From contig OZ017798.1 of assembly GCA_963969395.1 (NCBI GenBank), positions 8,982,173-9,046,172 on the forward strand: 64,000 bases of DNA. Direction: 5' to 3'. Shown one piece after another: positions 12,840-24,270 of this stretch (position 1 is the first letter of the stretch; every line of letters begins with the position of its first letter). Under the pieces are notes generated by a model. It ran no database searches, was not told the DNA's origin, and was given only the letters and a program-made list of their open reading frames with translations. This DNA comes from Pseudoscleropodium purum. Its lineage: Eukaryota > Streptophyta > Bryopsida > Hypnales > Brachytheciaceae. Position numbers and translations under genes: made by a program.

Positions 12840-14646
12840 ATGGGAAAGAAAAAGCAATTGAAAGTTGTGCCAGTACCATTGTTGGGGTTCCCTTCACAAT
12901 TAATTGGGAAGATGGATGAAGCCTGGATTAAATTATTGAAAAAAGTGGGAATTTGGGAATACCTTCAATTTATATAGCCACTTCTAGATATGCAGTTGGT
13001 CATAGACTTCATTATTACAAGTGACTATGGCAAAATGAAGGAAGTCATAGTCCAAGGCAGAACAATGAAACTCACACCAAAAACAATAGCTGAGAACTTG
13101 CAAATATCATCAAGAGGTGATAGATGTCTTTTATTTACCCATCTTACCAAGGAAGAAAAGGTGGAAGTCTTCAAAGAAAATCTTTTTGGAGCCAAAGTAG
13201 TTGAAAGATGGAACCTCGAACAAATTCCAGATCAAATTTTATCAGTATTTCTTATATATATCAACCAACACTTTTTCTGGGCTCCAAAGTTTATGTTTAC
13301 AACAAAAAAAGAATACATGCATGACTTAAGGTATGGACAGAAGGAAGAGTTGATTTGCCGTATTTAGCCTATGAACAAATGTGGCAAGAGATGTCTACCA
13401 AGAAGAATTGAAGTCCCATGTTTCTACTATTAGCTCATCTTCTTTCAATTGTTATTCAATATAGTTTGAATTATTTGGAACCATCAATGGAGAAGGAGCT
13501 ATTATTGGAAATTCAGACAACTAGCGATGCTTCTTTATTAATCCCAAAAACTAGAAAAAAAGGACCATTTGTGTCAAATTCAATATTAAATGAGTCAAAC
13601 CTTGGAACTAATGAAGGAGAGTCTAGATTCAATCTATAGTTGCCTAAGATTATTGATGAATATAAAGAACACAAGTAGCTTTTGAACTTGGAAATAGACT
13701 CATATAAGACTAAAGAGATTGCATGGCAAAAACAAGTAAAGACACTAGAAGTTTAAAGAATTAAACTCCAAGGCATGCATAGAGCAACATGGTTTGCCTT
13801 GGCAACGAAAACAGAAGATTGTCGAGTTCTTAAGAAATAGTGTGAAGAACTTCAAAAAGAAAGAAATTAGATAGAAGAAACTAACTAACTTATGGAGTCT
13901 TCTATGGAGGAGATGCAAAAAGAGATCCAGACCCTTAAAAGTCAATTGGAAGAATTTAGGAATCAACCTAAAGTTCCAAAACCAAAAAAGACAAATACTA
14001 ATAAAAAAATAATTAAGCTCGAACAAATTCTACAGCTATTGGTCAATACAAATGATGAATTGCACCAAGAGCTAGAGACTACAAAAGACTTAGTTGCTGG
14101 AGTTCAATAGTGCATGTGGCAACACCAACACGATTCAGTACCTACTTTCTCCTTATACCGAGCCTATGAGTTACAATGTGATATGTGCCTTAGCATACTT
14201 ACTTGTGAGAAAGGTCAACAATTATTAAATGAGCAATTTGATGATGCATAGGAGACGGCAAGCAAGTTTGACAATATGCAGAAGCTTTTGTGCAAGATGA
14301 TAGTACAAGAAGATCTTATTCTGATAGATTGGTTAGCCTTTTTCTATCCCATAGCTGATCTAGAAGCACGAGTACTATTATATTATGTGAATTTGGAGAA
14401 AGAATTGAGTCAATGCTGACGTGAAAATCTATTAGTTATACCTAAAAGAAAGATTAGGATTGCAGACCAATGCAATCAAATCAATTCAGACTTCTTAGCT
14501 TGGAGAGAAATCCGAGATAAATAGAAATCGAAGTTGATCCAATGACAAGAACCTATGAAAAATTAGAGCGATATTATTTTTTATTGGTTGTAGTAACCAA
14601 TCGTGAAGTTATTGCTCAAAAAAGTGAGTTGACTAATGAGTACTAG
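12840..14646 (+). pseudogene. Decayed TE-like coding region, 5' part
   Basis: A plausible ATG at 12840 opens a frame that runs, with one in-frame TAG, to 13369. The frame then changes, and translatable blocks continue (13418-13639, 13892-14110, to about 14420) broken by several TAG codons. The 13892-14110 block is predicted coiled coil, rich in K, E, Q and L. The many TAG codons fit C-to-T or G-to-A decay of methylated DNA. I do not recognise the family. The length, decay and context suggest a transposon-borne or repetitive-family protein. The region is split from its continuation (15665-16600) by the CACTA-type element at 14647. Confidence 0.45.
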
Positions 14647-14976
14647 CACTATAAGAAATGCATGACCAAAACAACAGAAATTCAATTGATTTTTGGAACA
14701 GTAGATTGACCATTTTGTAACTTTCTATGAAAAATCAATAAAATGGCAAAATCTTTTTGTTGATTTGAATAGTGCAATGACCAAATCAACAAGTTTTTGT
14801 TGAATTTGGAATCTTTTAAGAATCTTTTGGAATTTTTGGAATATTTTAAAAATATTTTTGGAATATTTGAGAATCTAAGTATAATGATTTAAAAAAAAAT
14901 TAATCATGTAAAATTCAGTCTTTTTTCAATTCTTCAGACTTTGGAGTCCATTCTCGCATAGTAGAATAAGAAATTT

Positions 14977-15246
14977 CAAAAAACTTAGAATTGAGAAAAG
15001 TTGTGAATTCAAGATACCTTTCACCTCCAAAAATCCGTTTGTGATTTAGATTCTCCAATCAAAAGTTATAGACAAAAATCAGAGAGGGGTAGTTAGGAAC
15101 ATTTATTTTGACATTTTCAAACATCCTCTCTGATTTTTGTCCATAACTTTTTATTAAAGTATCTAAATCACAAACTTATTTTTGGAGGTGAAATTAAGTT
15201 TAAATTTACAACTTTTCTTAGTTCCAATTTTTTTGAAAAAATGTGT
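14977..15246. repeat. Long imperfect inverted repeat (hairpin) inside the CACTA-type element
   Basis: Arms of about 120 bp (14977-15097 and 15127-15246) are reverse complements with scattered mismatches. For example GACAAAAATCAGAGAGG on the left is matched by CCTCTCTGATTTTTGTC on the right, and CACCTCCAAAAAT by ATTTTTGGAGGTG. The loop is about 30 bp. Its transcript would form a long double-stranded RNA. Confidence 0.75.
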
Positions 15247-15349
15247 TTTATTATGACTAAATTACCTCTGAAGTCTGCTGAAAATACAAAACACATGAAA
15301 AAACAATGAAAAAACTAAATATATAAAATTCTAGTTCTTATGTGGTCAC

Positions 15350-15470
15350 TTAAATATTTAAGTGGTTTAGTGGTTGGAACCTTGAACCTCCAAACATGAG
15401 GTTCAAGGTTCAAATCCCCTTGGAGGCACATGCCCACATGGCTAGTGGCATAGGTGGCTGTTCGAGTAGG
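15350..15470 (+). repeat. tRNA-like SINE head
   Basis: The sequence around 15361-15420 looks like a tRNA-derived pol III promoter. An A-box-like GTGGTTTAGTGGTTGG is followed by a hairpin CCTTGAACCT / AGGTTCAAGG and a B-box GGTTCAAATCC (canonical GGTTCGANTCC). A/T-rich sequence follows downstream. It does not fold as a full functional tRNA with a proper acceptor stem, so I read it as a SINE head or tRNA relic. Confidence 0.5.
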
Positions 15471-15664
15471 AAAAAAAATTATTTTAAATAGGCACCACCT
15501 CCAAAAAAATTTAATTTTAATTTAATTTAATTTGTCTAAAACAATAGAAAAAATCAACAAATTTCAGCTTGATTTTGTCCAAAACAATACCTCTAAAATG
15601 ACTGAATCATTCAATAGATTTGAGTTGAAATTCTATTGTTTTGGTCATGAATTTTCTAGTAATG

Positions 15665-16600
15665 TAGTTATTACCTATACAATCTCCAAAGTGGACATAT
15701 GAGATTAACCAAGACCTTGGATGCCTTGAAAAAAGGAGGTTTACTTATTAGTAATGTCAAAGAAACATCAAAATTTGATCTACCACTTGCAACTTACCAA
15801 CTAGCATCTTGGATTACCTTAAAGACGCCAATTCAAGGTTCACCACTCACTTGCCGATTTTGGAGGCAGTACTATCTTATATTTGACAATATAAATATTG
15901 AAAGGCCAATACCTTTTTGGAAAGCCCTACAATGGTTGGCAAAGGATTATAGACTATTTGTTACAAAAACAACATCATATGACAAGATCTATGAGCAAAT
16001 ATCCATATATTGGTAAAAAAATCCCCCAGCATCAGTAACCACCAACAGTCACTTTTGCCCATGTCAAAGAACGTACAAATGGGACCCTCAGGCTACAATT
16101 GATTTGGTGGAATATAATTGGCCAATCATACCAAGAGTATTTGATTCATCAAAATCTTGTACCAAAACTTATAGAGCTTTTTATGAAGAGTACATCACTC
16201 ATATAGACCCAATATGTTTCCGAGCAATTGTATTCTATGACTTTCTTAGGATGGTATGTGAAACTTATGGCGTTACTATTAATGTCAATGAGTTCGAGAA
16301 AACATGACCAAAGTTACACATCTTGGTAAAGTTGCAGTACTAGAGCACTCGATGGCAATAGGTAGTCAAAGTTATGGCTATTACACATTTCCTATGGGGA
16401 CCTAACCCTTGTCTTATTAATGGATTCAGAGCGTCCGACCACGATTCAGTGACAAGATGGCTTGAGAACTAGCGCACCAAAAATCCAACTCTTCTTGTAC
16501 GTGATGAAGAAATCAAGAATGCATCTGATAGGATTCATGCAAAGCGGATTCAACAACAAGACTATGGACGAAACAAAAGACCTAAGAACTATTGACAAGG
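15665..16600 (+). pseudogene. Decayed TE-like coding region, 3' part
   Basis: This continues the 12840 region after the CACTA-type insertion. Blocks 15699-16016 and 16104-16307 are in the same frame, separated by a TAA, and translated sequence continues past further stops to about 16600. The last translatable part is basic and glutamine-rich. I recognise no catalytic motif. Product unknown. Confidence 0.4.
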
Positions 16601-19600
16601 ACATCAATATGCTAAGTAGGGGGCTATGTAGTTAGATTTTTTTGTAGAAGATCACTACTTTAGCTTTTTACGAAACTTTTAAAAACAATTATTATTGAAA
16701 ATTAGGAATAAATAGATTAATAGGTTAAAATTACAAATTAAAAGGGTAAGGGGGACCTTACCTTAAGGTAGAAAGTTTTATTAAGTAAAAAAATAAAAAT
16801 AAAAATAGTAAATAGTAAAAATTGAGGGATGCACCTTTTTGTGAAAGAGTGTCTCCCACCCTATAAATAGCTTTTAGAAAATTATAAAAAATATTGGCAT
16901 CGTTGTTTTGACTCCCATTCAAGGAAGATATTAATATATATTTATATTTTTGTGCTCATTTGTCTGTCAATGTGTTTTATGAGTATTATTGGTTAGGGTT
17001 CACAATTTGAAATTTGTGAAAGAAATTGTGAAACATTGTGAGCAATTTGTATAGTGAGGCATTTGTGTACACTGAGCGCTATTAGAACCCATGAATAAAT
17101 TGTGAAATTTTAGAAATATCTAAAGTTTGCTAAATGATTGAGAAATTACGGAATGAAAAATTTGTAAACCGGGAAGACTGAAAGGCAGTGCTACATCACG
17201 AGATGCAATGGAAACCCAAAATATATAAATTATAAATTAATTGATGTGTACAATTGATCAATCGGTGTCTACACTCTAAGCAACAAGGAAGGAAGAATTT
17301 GAGAATTTACATCTGCCGGGAAGAAATCGGCGTCGTGAGCAGCAATGCTACGAAGGAATTTGAAAATTTGTGTAAGTTAAAATTAAAGGATTGGAGTAGC
17401 TCACTGGCTTTGGTGTCATCCAGATACCCCAGCAAGCTACAAATTCAAGAGGAATCTGAGGAAGGGAAAATCGGTCAGGCTGCAGTATAATGGAGTTGCT
17501 CAACAATTGCGGAAATCAAATCGAGATTGGAACGTGCTTGTGAGATTCTGCGAGAGGAGAGTCAGGGAGTGTGGAGAATTTGACCAATCTCTGCTTGAAG
17601 ATCTTGGTTTGTAATCAATTCTGCAGGTCAAGAAAGTGGGGTGAAAAGCAGGATTGGAGTTCAAAAAAAATCTACAAATTTTAGAGAATCCAGTACGAGC
17701 AGTGCTTGGGATTTGATCGATTGGAATTTCTTGGGATACCTTCAAGAATTTCGACAGGAGTTGGTAATCAGATTTCAAATTGACGGAGAGGGAGCCATGC
17801 CTGACTGTTTTTCCAAATTTGAGAAAATCTCGCTCAATCATTTGAGTTTGCAAATGGAGTGCAGAGATGCGAATTGAATTGACTGATTGAACGAGAATCC
17901 ATAAACAATTTATGAGATTTGAGATCAAATTAATCAAATGAGGAGAAGAATTCGATGAAATTAGGAATTTGGCTCGCCACCAAATTTCTTGAAAATTTCA
18001 TCAAATTCGATCAATTGAAGGTTTGTGGTGGATCGTTTGGATGATACGAGTGAGATTTTGAAACAAATTGCCACAAATTTGAAGAAAAAAATCATCAACC
18101 AAAGAATTCTGAATTGAAACTCAAGCGTAACAGTCTGTGAAGCTCCGACGGTGCCAGTTAGGGTGTCCACGATTATAGGAGACGACACCACGGCTGTAGG
18201 GGTCTGATCCACGGTTATAGGTCCAGATCTACGGCTTTGGGTCCACAACTCTTGGTTATAGGTAGGTTGATTAGTTTGTTTGTTTTCTTAAGTTTACAGC
18301 TCATAGTTTTGAATTTAGAGTTGTAGTTTTAAGTTTTTGGATAATATTTTTTATAGATTTGAAATCATTATTATAAAACACAAACATTAAAAACATATAA
18401 AAATTTGTATATAAAATACTACCAATGTGGGAATTGGATTATTTGACTTAAAGGCAAAAGGAGAAAGAGAAAAATTTGACCAATAAGGTATAAATCTTTA
18501 CTTGCATACTTTTGCATAACTGAGATTATTTGATGTAGTTTACGGACACGCTACACATATTTGCATGAATTGTGATAGCGATAGATTGACTGGAATATTT
18601 GACCAAAACATAAAAAGGTTTAATTAAAGAACTATGTGTACTATTTTTAAATACTATCTTGGAATGATTAGGTCTAGATCATACATTGCATGAGATGATT
18701 TGATCCAACCTGAATTATTTGACCAGATTATTTGACCTCCTTTAGAATACTATATAGGATAGGGACTTTATTCATTGTGTCTATTTACATTTGGTAATAA
18801 AAGGACTATCCACCAAATTCAATTCTTGGAAATAAGAGTGAAAACTTGCATTATAGTTCCTAAAAGTAAAAACTTATATACATATTTCCCTTTATCTTCA
18901 ATCACAAGTGACCTTAGTCACACAGACGTTAGACTTATTGACCTTTCTTTAGGATTGACCCCCTATACTAGTATTCCCTAAATTTTGTTGAAAAGACAAA
19001 ATTTACATTATAGTAACCAAGTAAGTCATTGTCTCTATAACAGCAAAATTCTAACAATTCTTTGAAATTTTTGAATGAAGGAGAGAGCTTGTTAGTGCAT
19101 TCTTAAGATATAATGATCCATCTACCCACAAATCTATGTTCAAGCAATCTTGAGCATGTTTGGCACTAAATTCACTATGGTTACATTGTAAATACACTGG
19201 CACCCCTTTCTTCACCAACAGTGCATACCTCCTATCTAAAACAATTTATGACACTACCTTTGACACCATCTCTAAAGGTCATGGTACCACTAAGTTGACT
19301 ACTATAACAAACTATGCTACATCATCAATTGTAACTGCTTCGACTGCTTTCAAATTTGCTAAAGCCATAGGCAAGTAAAAAATTTTGGTGCTACTTTTTA
19401 CCCCCCACCTTCCAATATCTCCTTCCCAAAAGGGTAGACATCTCAACTTTGGTGCCCAAACTGGCAATGCTACAATGCATTTGAAGGAGCTAGGCTGGTT
19501 TTGGTGCTAACAAAACTACAATGATCATGCAATCTTGGGCATGCCATAATATCAATGAAGTATTGCATGATGGCTTCTTTAGCTTCATTTAGGCCTCTAA

Positions 19601-20931
19601 ACTAAGGTATGAGTGGGCTTTAAGCATGTTCATTAGAGAATCTGAAGTGCCTTACAATCACCCCATTTTTCTTCTAATGAAAGTAATAGATACCTATTCT
19701 ATACTAATTGGTAGTGGGAGAGAGGTGTGTAATTTGAGCAAACAACCAACGTATAGGATGCATTGACATCAACCTACATGAATCATGAAGTGACACTTAC
19801 CATTGTATTGTGACAGTATTCATGATGTTCATGAGGTGTGGGAGGTTTACCATTAGCTAGAAGTTTTTCCAAACCAAGGTTGGATCTACCATGACAAATG
19901 TATTATAGAAGAAATGGTGTGCCATTTGTACAAGGGGGTGGTAAACTTGTGCATGTTTGACCAAAATGCATACACATAATTATAGAACCATGTTTAAGTA
20001 GAAGACAACACTTGTAGAGCATTGACGAAGAAGGCAAAACATATAGAATAACAATTCATGAATAAAACATATTGAATAAAGCACATTGGCATGTATTATT
20101 GACTTTTGAAATGACCTATTTTCTTAGCTCCTTCAATGGGCTTAATAAATGGTTCCTTACAAGGATCACAATATACTTGTTGTAATTTCTGCACCAAATT
20201 GTTGCATTTTTTAGTTGTTGGAAGTTGTATTAATCCTAGAGCTAGCCTCTTCCATACCTTGGCAATGTCACTAGAGCCCCTCTAGATTAAAGTGATATGA
20301 GTTTTTATACTAACTTAGTTGTGCTAATCCACTTTGTATTAAATTGAGTTGTACTAATGTCATTGTACCACATGTACTAACTCACTTGTACTAAATTGTG
20401 TATAGTAACCAATGGTATTATGTGTCTTTTGTCTAAACTTTATTCATAGTTCCCCTACTTCCCTTGTAAATGATGGAGCTTTAAACCTACTAAATTAATT
20501 TTGTTGAATATATTTCCAAACACCCTTGAGATGGTAGAACTTTAGACCTCTTGTGCTAGAAAGTGTGTAGAGTTTATATGAGAATTAAAATGATAGTAGA
20601 GTTTTGAGCCCACTTGTTCCAAGTCTTATAGAGATTTTTCAACAAACTTTCCAGAGGTCAAAAGTTAGATCTTCATTTAGTATTAAAAAAAAGGGGATTC
20701 AAGGCCAAGGCTTAATTTCCAAATATCTACTATTGTGGTGGAATTTTTTAATTTCTAAATATCCACTTATATTCCAAAAATTAACAATCCTCAATACCCC
20801 AACACCCTCCAACAACCTAGCAACTAGTAATACCTAACAAACCCCTAGTGTCTAGCTTCTATATCTAAAGTAAGAACAGTTGGTTTTGAGCTATATTTTC
20901 TTGGGTTATCTTACAAGTGTACATTCTATAG
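16601..20931. other. AT-rich stretch with no recognisable gene
   Basis: Several short open frames occur (for example 17254-17490, 17641-17877, and minus 17500-17937), but none shows a family motif, and they overlap one another on both strands. A slightly GC-richer island lies at 17160-18260 and ends in short degenerate repeats (18165-18265). At 20340-20400 the motif TTGTACTAA recurs loosely. Confidence 0.45.
18165..18265. repeat. Short degenerate tandem repeat (CCACGGTTATAGG-like)
   Basis: Four or five imperfect units occur in about 100 bp: CCACGATTATAGG, CCACGGCTGTAGG, CCACGGTTATAGG, CTACGGCTTTGGG and a last TTGGTTATAGG. Spacing is about 20-27 bp. Function unknown. Confidence 0.5.
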
Positions 20932-20935
20932 GTAC

Positions 20936-21230
20936 TAATGCGGCTAATTTTGCCTTGACCATCTGTGAATCAACCGATGTCATCCTATGCAGGAGAAATC
21001 GACCATTATCATCGTGCTAGTTGTTTCTGTTAGGTTATCATTCATGGGATTAGCAGTTGCAGGGTAGCGGTTACCAATCAGGGGGATAAAGGAGGATTTT
21101 GATTCATGTAGAAGGGGAGAATGGAGAGAGAAAATGTATTGGCCGATGAGGCCACCTTCAGGAATAAAAATTGACCATGAAGGAATCGAAGCTTGCTGGA
21201 ATTTTGTCTGAGTAAATTATTGCCTTATCA
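20936..21230 (+). repeat. 5' LTR, 295 bp
   Basis: It aligns without gaps to the 3' LTR with 16 mismatches by my reading, 15 of them transitions. The end is ATCA. The start is TAAT where the 3' LTR has the expected TGAT, a decayed terminal dinucleotide. Confidence 0.9.
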
Positions 21231-21233
21231 TTT

Positions 21234-21251
21234 TGGTTCCATTGCCGGGAC
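21234..21251 (+). other. Primer-binding site (tRNA-Asp-like)
   Basis: Three bases after the 5' LTR the sequence TGGTTCCATTGCCGGGAC begins with TGG and contains CC and TTGCCGGG. This resembles the complement of plant tRNA-Asp 3' ends, with several mismatches. The tRNA identity is tentative. Confidence 0.5.
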
Positions 21252-21749
21252 ACGAGGGACTTGTCGTCAGGTGAGAGCTGAGTGAAGTGATTTGCCAAGT
21301 TATTGGTTTTCGGTTTTGAATGCATGGTGCTTGGTATAATTGGTTCGTCTCTTGAAGGCCAGGAGTTGCGAGCCCTTGAATGATTCATTCCTGTGGTGCA
21401 AAATTGGTATATTGAGTCCGGAGTGAATTCATAGATCAGTACGATTACATTGTTCCCGATTGAGCTTATCGAGTAGGGTGAGAACTGTGCATGTTTGAGA
21501 CTGTGACGTATTGGTCAAGCCTCGCACCCGCGCCATTTCATTGATTTTCTCTGCGATACGTCATGATGGGGAGATTTGTAAATCTTGTGGGAAGACTCAC
21601 TGAGCATTTCCAGTTTGGGGAACAAATACAGCAGCTACAAATCTTTTAGGATGAGCAGTCTCAGGGTTGTACACCACAGGCGCTTCGTTGTCTGTTTCCA
21701 GTTTACCACGGGGACTCCTAGTGGGATTTGTAGATCCAGCTAAGAATTC

Positions 21750-22258
21750 AGAGCCATGAACCTTTGCCATCCGATTCAAAACAACCAGCTTGTCAAGGTC
21801 GTGTAGCTCTCGAGAGAGCTTTGATGCAGTAGCAGCTTCGGGAGCAACAGCTTCGCGAGCAGCAACTGCGTGAGCAACAACTTCGAATACAGGAAGCGAA
21901 CAGAGAACAACAACTTCGATTGAAAGAAGCAAACAGCAAGGAACATCAGCTTCGGATGCAAGAAGCGAGCAATAGAGAGCAATAGCTTCATTTGCAGGGC
22001 CAACCGAACCAGAGCTTCAGCAAGTATGACAATTAGAACATGGAAGTCTCACCATTGAAGCAACAGGAGCAGCAGTCACAGTTGACTTTGTTTGGAAGTG
22101 ATGGAGGCGAAGAAAACCAGGAGTTCTTTGAGTCAGGTCAAGCCTCTCATCAGGCTCAGTCGACAGGTAGTAGCTGGTGGACGCCCGATAATGCTTGGGT
22201 AGGAAATAACAGCCAGAGAGATCAGTCGCAGATGTTCAACTGGGCTCCGGTTTGCTGA
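21750..22258 (+). pseudogene. 5' ORF of the retroelement: Q/E-rich coiled coil
   Basis: In the frame through 21827 the translation consists of repeated LREQQ-type units (about 21833-21990), a charged glutamine-rich heptad-like coiled coil. After two stops the same frame continues as 22040-22258, also glutamine-rich at its start. Extra ORFs upstream of gag are known in some Tat/Ogre elements, which fits this position. Its role is unknown. Three in-frame stops show decay. Confidence 0.55.
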
Positions 22259-22347
22259 AATGACCTTGGGTCTGCCGGGGAAGTCGAGACGACGTGCGTC
22301 AATGCATCCGTGAGTCTTTATTTTGATTTCAAAGAGGGTGCGTCGAA

Positions 22348-22671
22348 ATGTGTTTGGCCCAGGCTCAACAAACAGAAGGTGGTGCTGGAGTGGAAGAAAG
22401 ATTGATAACTGACGGTGAGGTCGGTCAGGTGACACAAAATTTACTGTTAGCTGACAGGTTCGTTAATTTTGATCTAGGAGAAGAGGAAAGAGAGACTCAA
22501 GCAGCCGAGGAAGTAGAACAGATTACTGAATTCGTAATACACTCGCATGGGATTTCCGAAATGCCAGAAAATTATTTTCATGTATTGGGGATGTTCGACG
22601 AGGTGAATCCGCAGTTTTTCATTGAAGCTGATTCATTGGCTCCTCCGACAACTATTGATCAGGAGTTGTAA
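22348..22671 (+). CDS. Acidic ORF of unknown function in the retroelement
   Basis: An open frame of 107 codons between the coiled-coil ORF and the RNase H ORF. The product is acidic, rich in E and Q, and shows no motif I can name. It may belong to the same 5' protein as the coiled coil (now in another frame) or be a linker to the RNase H. Its position inside the retroelement is certain, its coding role only likely. Confidence 0.35.
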   Translation: MCLAQAQQTEGGAGVEERLITDGEVGQVTQNLLLADRFVNFDLGEEERETQAAEEVEQITEFVIHSHGISEMPENYFHVLGMFDEVNPQFFIEADSLAPPTTIDQEL

Positions 22672-22771
22672 TTGACAGTTGTTCCGTCTTGTTTTTTTTA
22701 GTTGTCCGGAGTTTCTGGAGTTGGTTAAATGAGAGATTTCTTGTAGTTTTTGTTTTACTAAGGGAGCTAGG

Positions 22772-23167
22772 GTGTCGATGCAAACTTGGAGGTTGAACTT
22801 CGATGGATCTAGTTCGAGGATAGCAGGCTCAGGCGTTGGAGTGGTATTAGAAAGCCCATTAGGAGTGAAAGAGTTTTTCCATCAAAATTTGGGTAAGAGA
22901 TTAACGTGCAACGAGTCAGAGTATGCCGCATTGATAACTGGTTTAGAAATAGCTAGGAGCAGGAAGATTCGAAGATTGCAGATTCGGGGCGACTCAAAAC
23001 TAGTCTGCAACCAGGTGGATGGAAATTGGGAGGTACGGGCGGAGAATCTTCAACCGTATCACGAGGCCACTCTGCGCTTGAAACGGGATTTCGATTCCTT
23101 TGAAATCCTCCACGTGCCTAGAGCTATGAATCGAGAAGCCGACGAGGCAGCCCGTAATGAGTCGTAA
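22772..23167 (+). CDS. RNase H domain encoded upstream of gag
   Basis: A 131-codon open frame with a whole RNase HI-type fold by motif: LNFDGSS (first Asp), CNESEYAAL (Glu), RGDSKLV (second Asp) and NREADEAA (last Asp). All four acidic catalytic positions are therefore present. It resembles the additional archaeal/plant-type RNase H (aRNH) of Tat-lineage elements, which cleaves RNA in RNA-DNA hybrids and in those elements normally lies between the pol RNase H and integrase. Here it lies 5' of gag and is one of the few domains of the element without a stop. The start codon is uncertain and the frame could extend from upstream. Confidence 0.8.
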   Translation: MSMQTWRLNFDGSSSRIAGSGVGVVLESPLGVKEFFHQNLGKRLTCNESEYAALITGLEIARSRKIRRLQIRGDSKLVCNQVDGNWEVRAENLQPYHEATLRLKRDFDSFEILHVPRAMNREADEAARNES

Positions 23168-23320
23168 TGCAGGATAACCAGACGCGGGGGAAACGAGGTT
23201 TATTAGCAGTTTTGTGAAGGAACGTTGTGGTCCCGGTTTGCGAAGTTTCACTAGCAAGAACAAGGTCGAGACCTAGGAGCAGAGGAAGTTCACAAAGGAG
23301 GTAGCAAGTTGATTAACAAG

Positions 23321-24270
23321 ATGGTGTCGATACCTGTCTTTACCGGGAAAGAAGGAGAACTGGAGAAGACCCAGAAAAGTTCCTGAAACAATACAAGCGA
23401 GCTTGTATGGCAAATGGCGATAGGACTGAAGGGAGTTGGCTTGAGTTGTTGCCAATTCACCTAGACGATACAGCATCCTTCTAGTATGATAGGCAAGCCG
23501 TTTCAGTAAAATCGACGTGGCTCGGGTTGACTTCGGCATTGATATCGGAATTCCAAGAGCGCGAGAGTTATCAGAATCTTCTAGGAACTTTGAGTTTAAT
23601 TCGCCAGCAATCGGAGGAGAGAGTCCGCTAGTTTAATGAGAGGGTACGAGAACTCCAAGCTCGTATACAGAGAAGTCTGAATGTAACGACAGGCATGCAC
23701 GTCGAAGGAGAATCTGAGCTTCCAGGGGTCGTTGTTGATAACATGGGCAGTATAGATGCGCTAGTCTTGCAGAGTTTCATCAGGGGGTTGAAGCCGTCGA
23801 TACAGGAGATAGTGTCATGGAAAGAACCCGCAACGTTCGAGGAAGCTTTATCGCTAGCGCAAAGGAAAGAATTGAACCTCAGTAGTCTCGTGCAGCCACA
23901 AGTGATTGCGGCCGCGTCAACACTCGTCGTCACCAGATTGGTGCAAGCAACAACTGTTTTCCCATAGTCGCCAACTGATGTTCCCCAGGTGGGTTCGGTG
24001 CAGAAGGGTACGAGAGCTGACGTAAAAGAGCCAGAAATCTCACAGTTGGTCTCGGAGATGAGAGACTTGAAGTTATTTCTGTTGCAAAGCCAGAGTGGGA
24101 ATCGTTCGAAAAGCCCAGGAGGGGATAGTCGCCCAAATCCAACGAAATTAGTTCAATTCATAACATGTCATCAGTGCGGACGGAAGGGGCATTATCGAAG
24201 TGACTGCCCAGAGCTGGTCAGGGAGGTTTCTGCTTCGACTGTGAAATTGGTTGAGGTCAATTTGCTTCAA
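23321..24270 (+). pseudogene. Retroelement gag (capsid-like and zinc knuckle)
   Basis: Starts at ATG 23321 with VSIPVFTGKEGE, typical of the Ty3/gypsy capsid start. A frameshift follows, then the capsid-like core (PEKFLKQYKRACMANGD, later SFIRGLKP and TFEEALSLAQ). Two TAG stops replace conserved Trp/Gln positions (near 23482 and 23632), and a further stop lies near 23966. The CCHC zinc knuckle CHQCGRKGHYRSDC lies at about 24166-24207 in the frame starting at 23989. It would package element RNA into virus-like particles. It is broken here. Confidence 0.8.

Larger units (their letters stand above)
14647..15664. mobile_element. CACTA-type non-autonomous element, 1018 bp
   Basis: The left end CACTATAAGAAATGCATGACC and the reverse complement of the right end, CATTACTAGAAAATTCATGACC, form an inverted repeat that continues with CAAAACAA[CT]AGAA. 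The element is flanked on both sides by the trinucleotide TAG, the 3-bp target duplication expected of CACTA (En/Spm) transposons. It carries no transposase. Inside are a long hairpin (14977-15246) and a tRNA-like SINE head (about 15350-15430). It sits within the decayed coding region 12840-16600. Confidence 0.75.

Noticed and set aside
15361..15421. Possible functional tRNA gene
   Set aside because: A- and B-box-like motifs are present but no proper acceptor stem or normal anticodon arm can be formed; treated as a SINE head.
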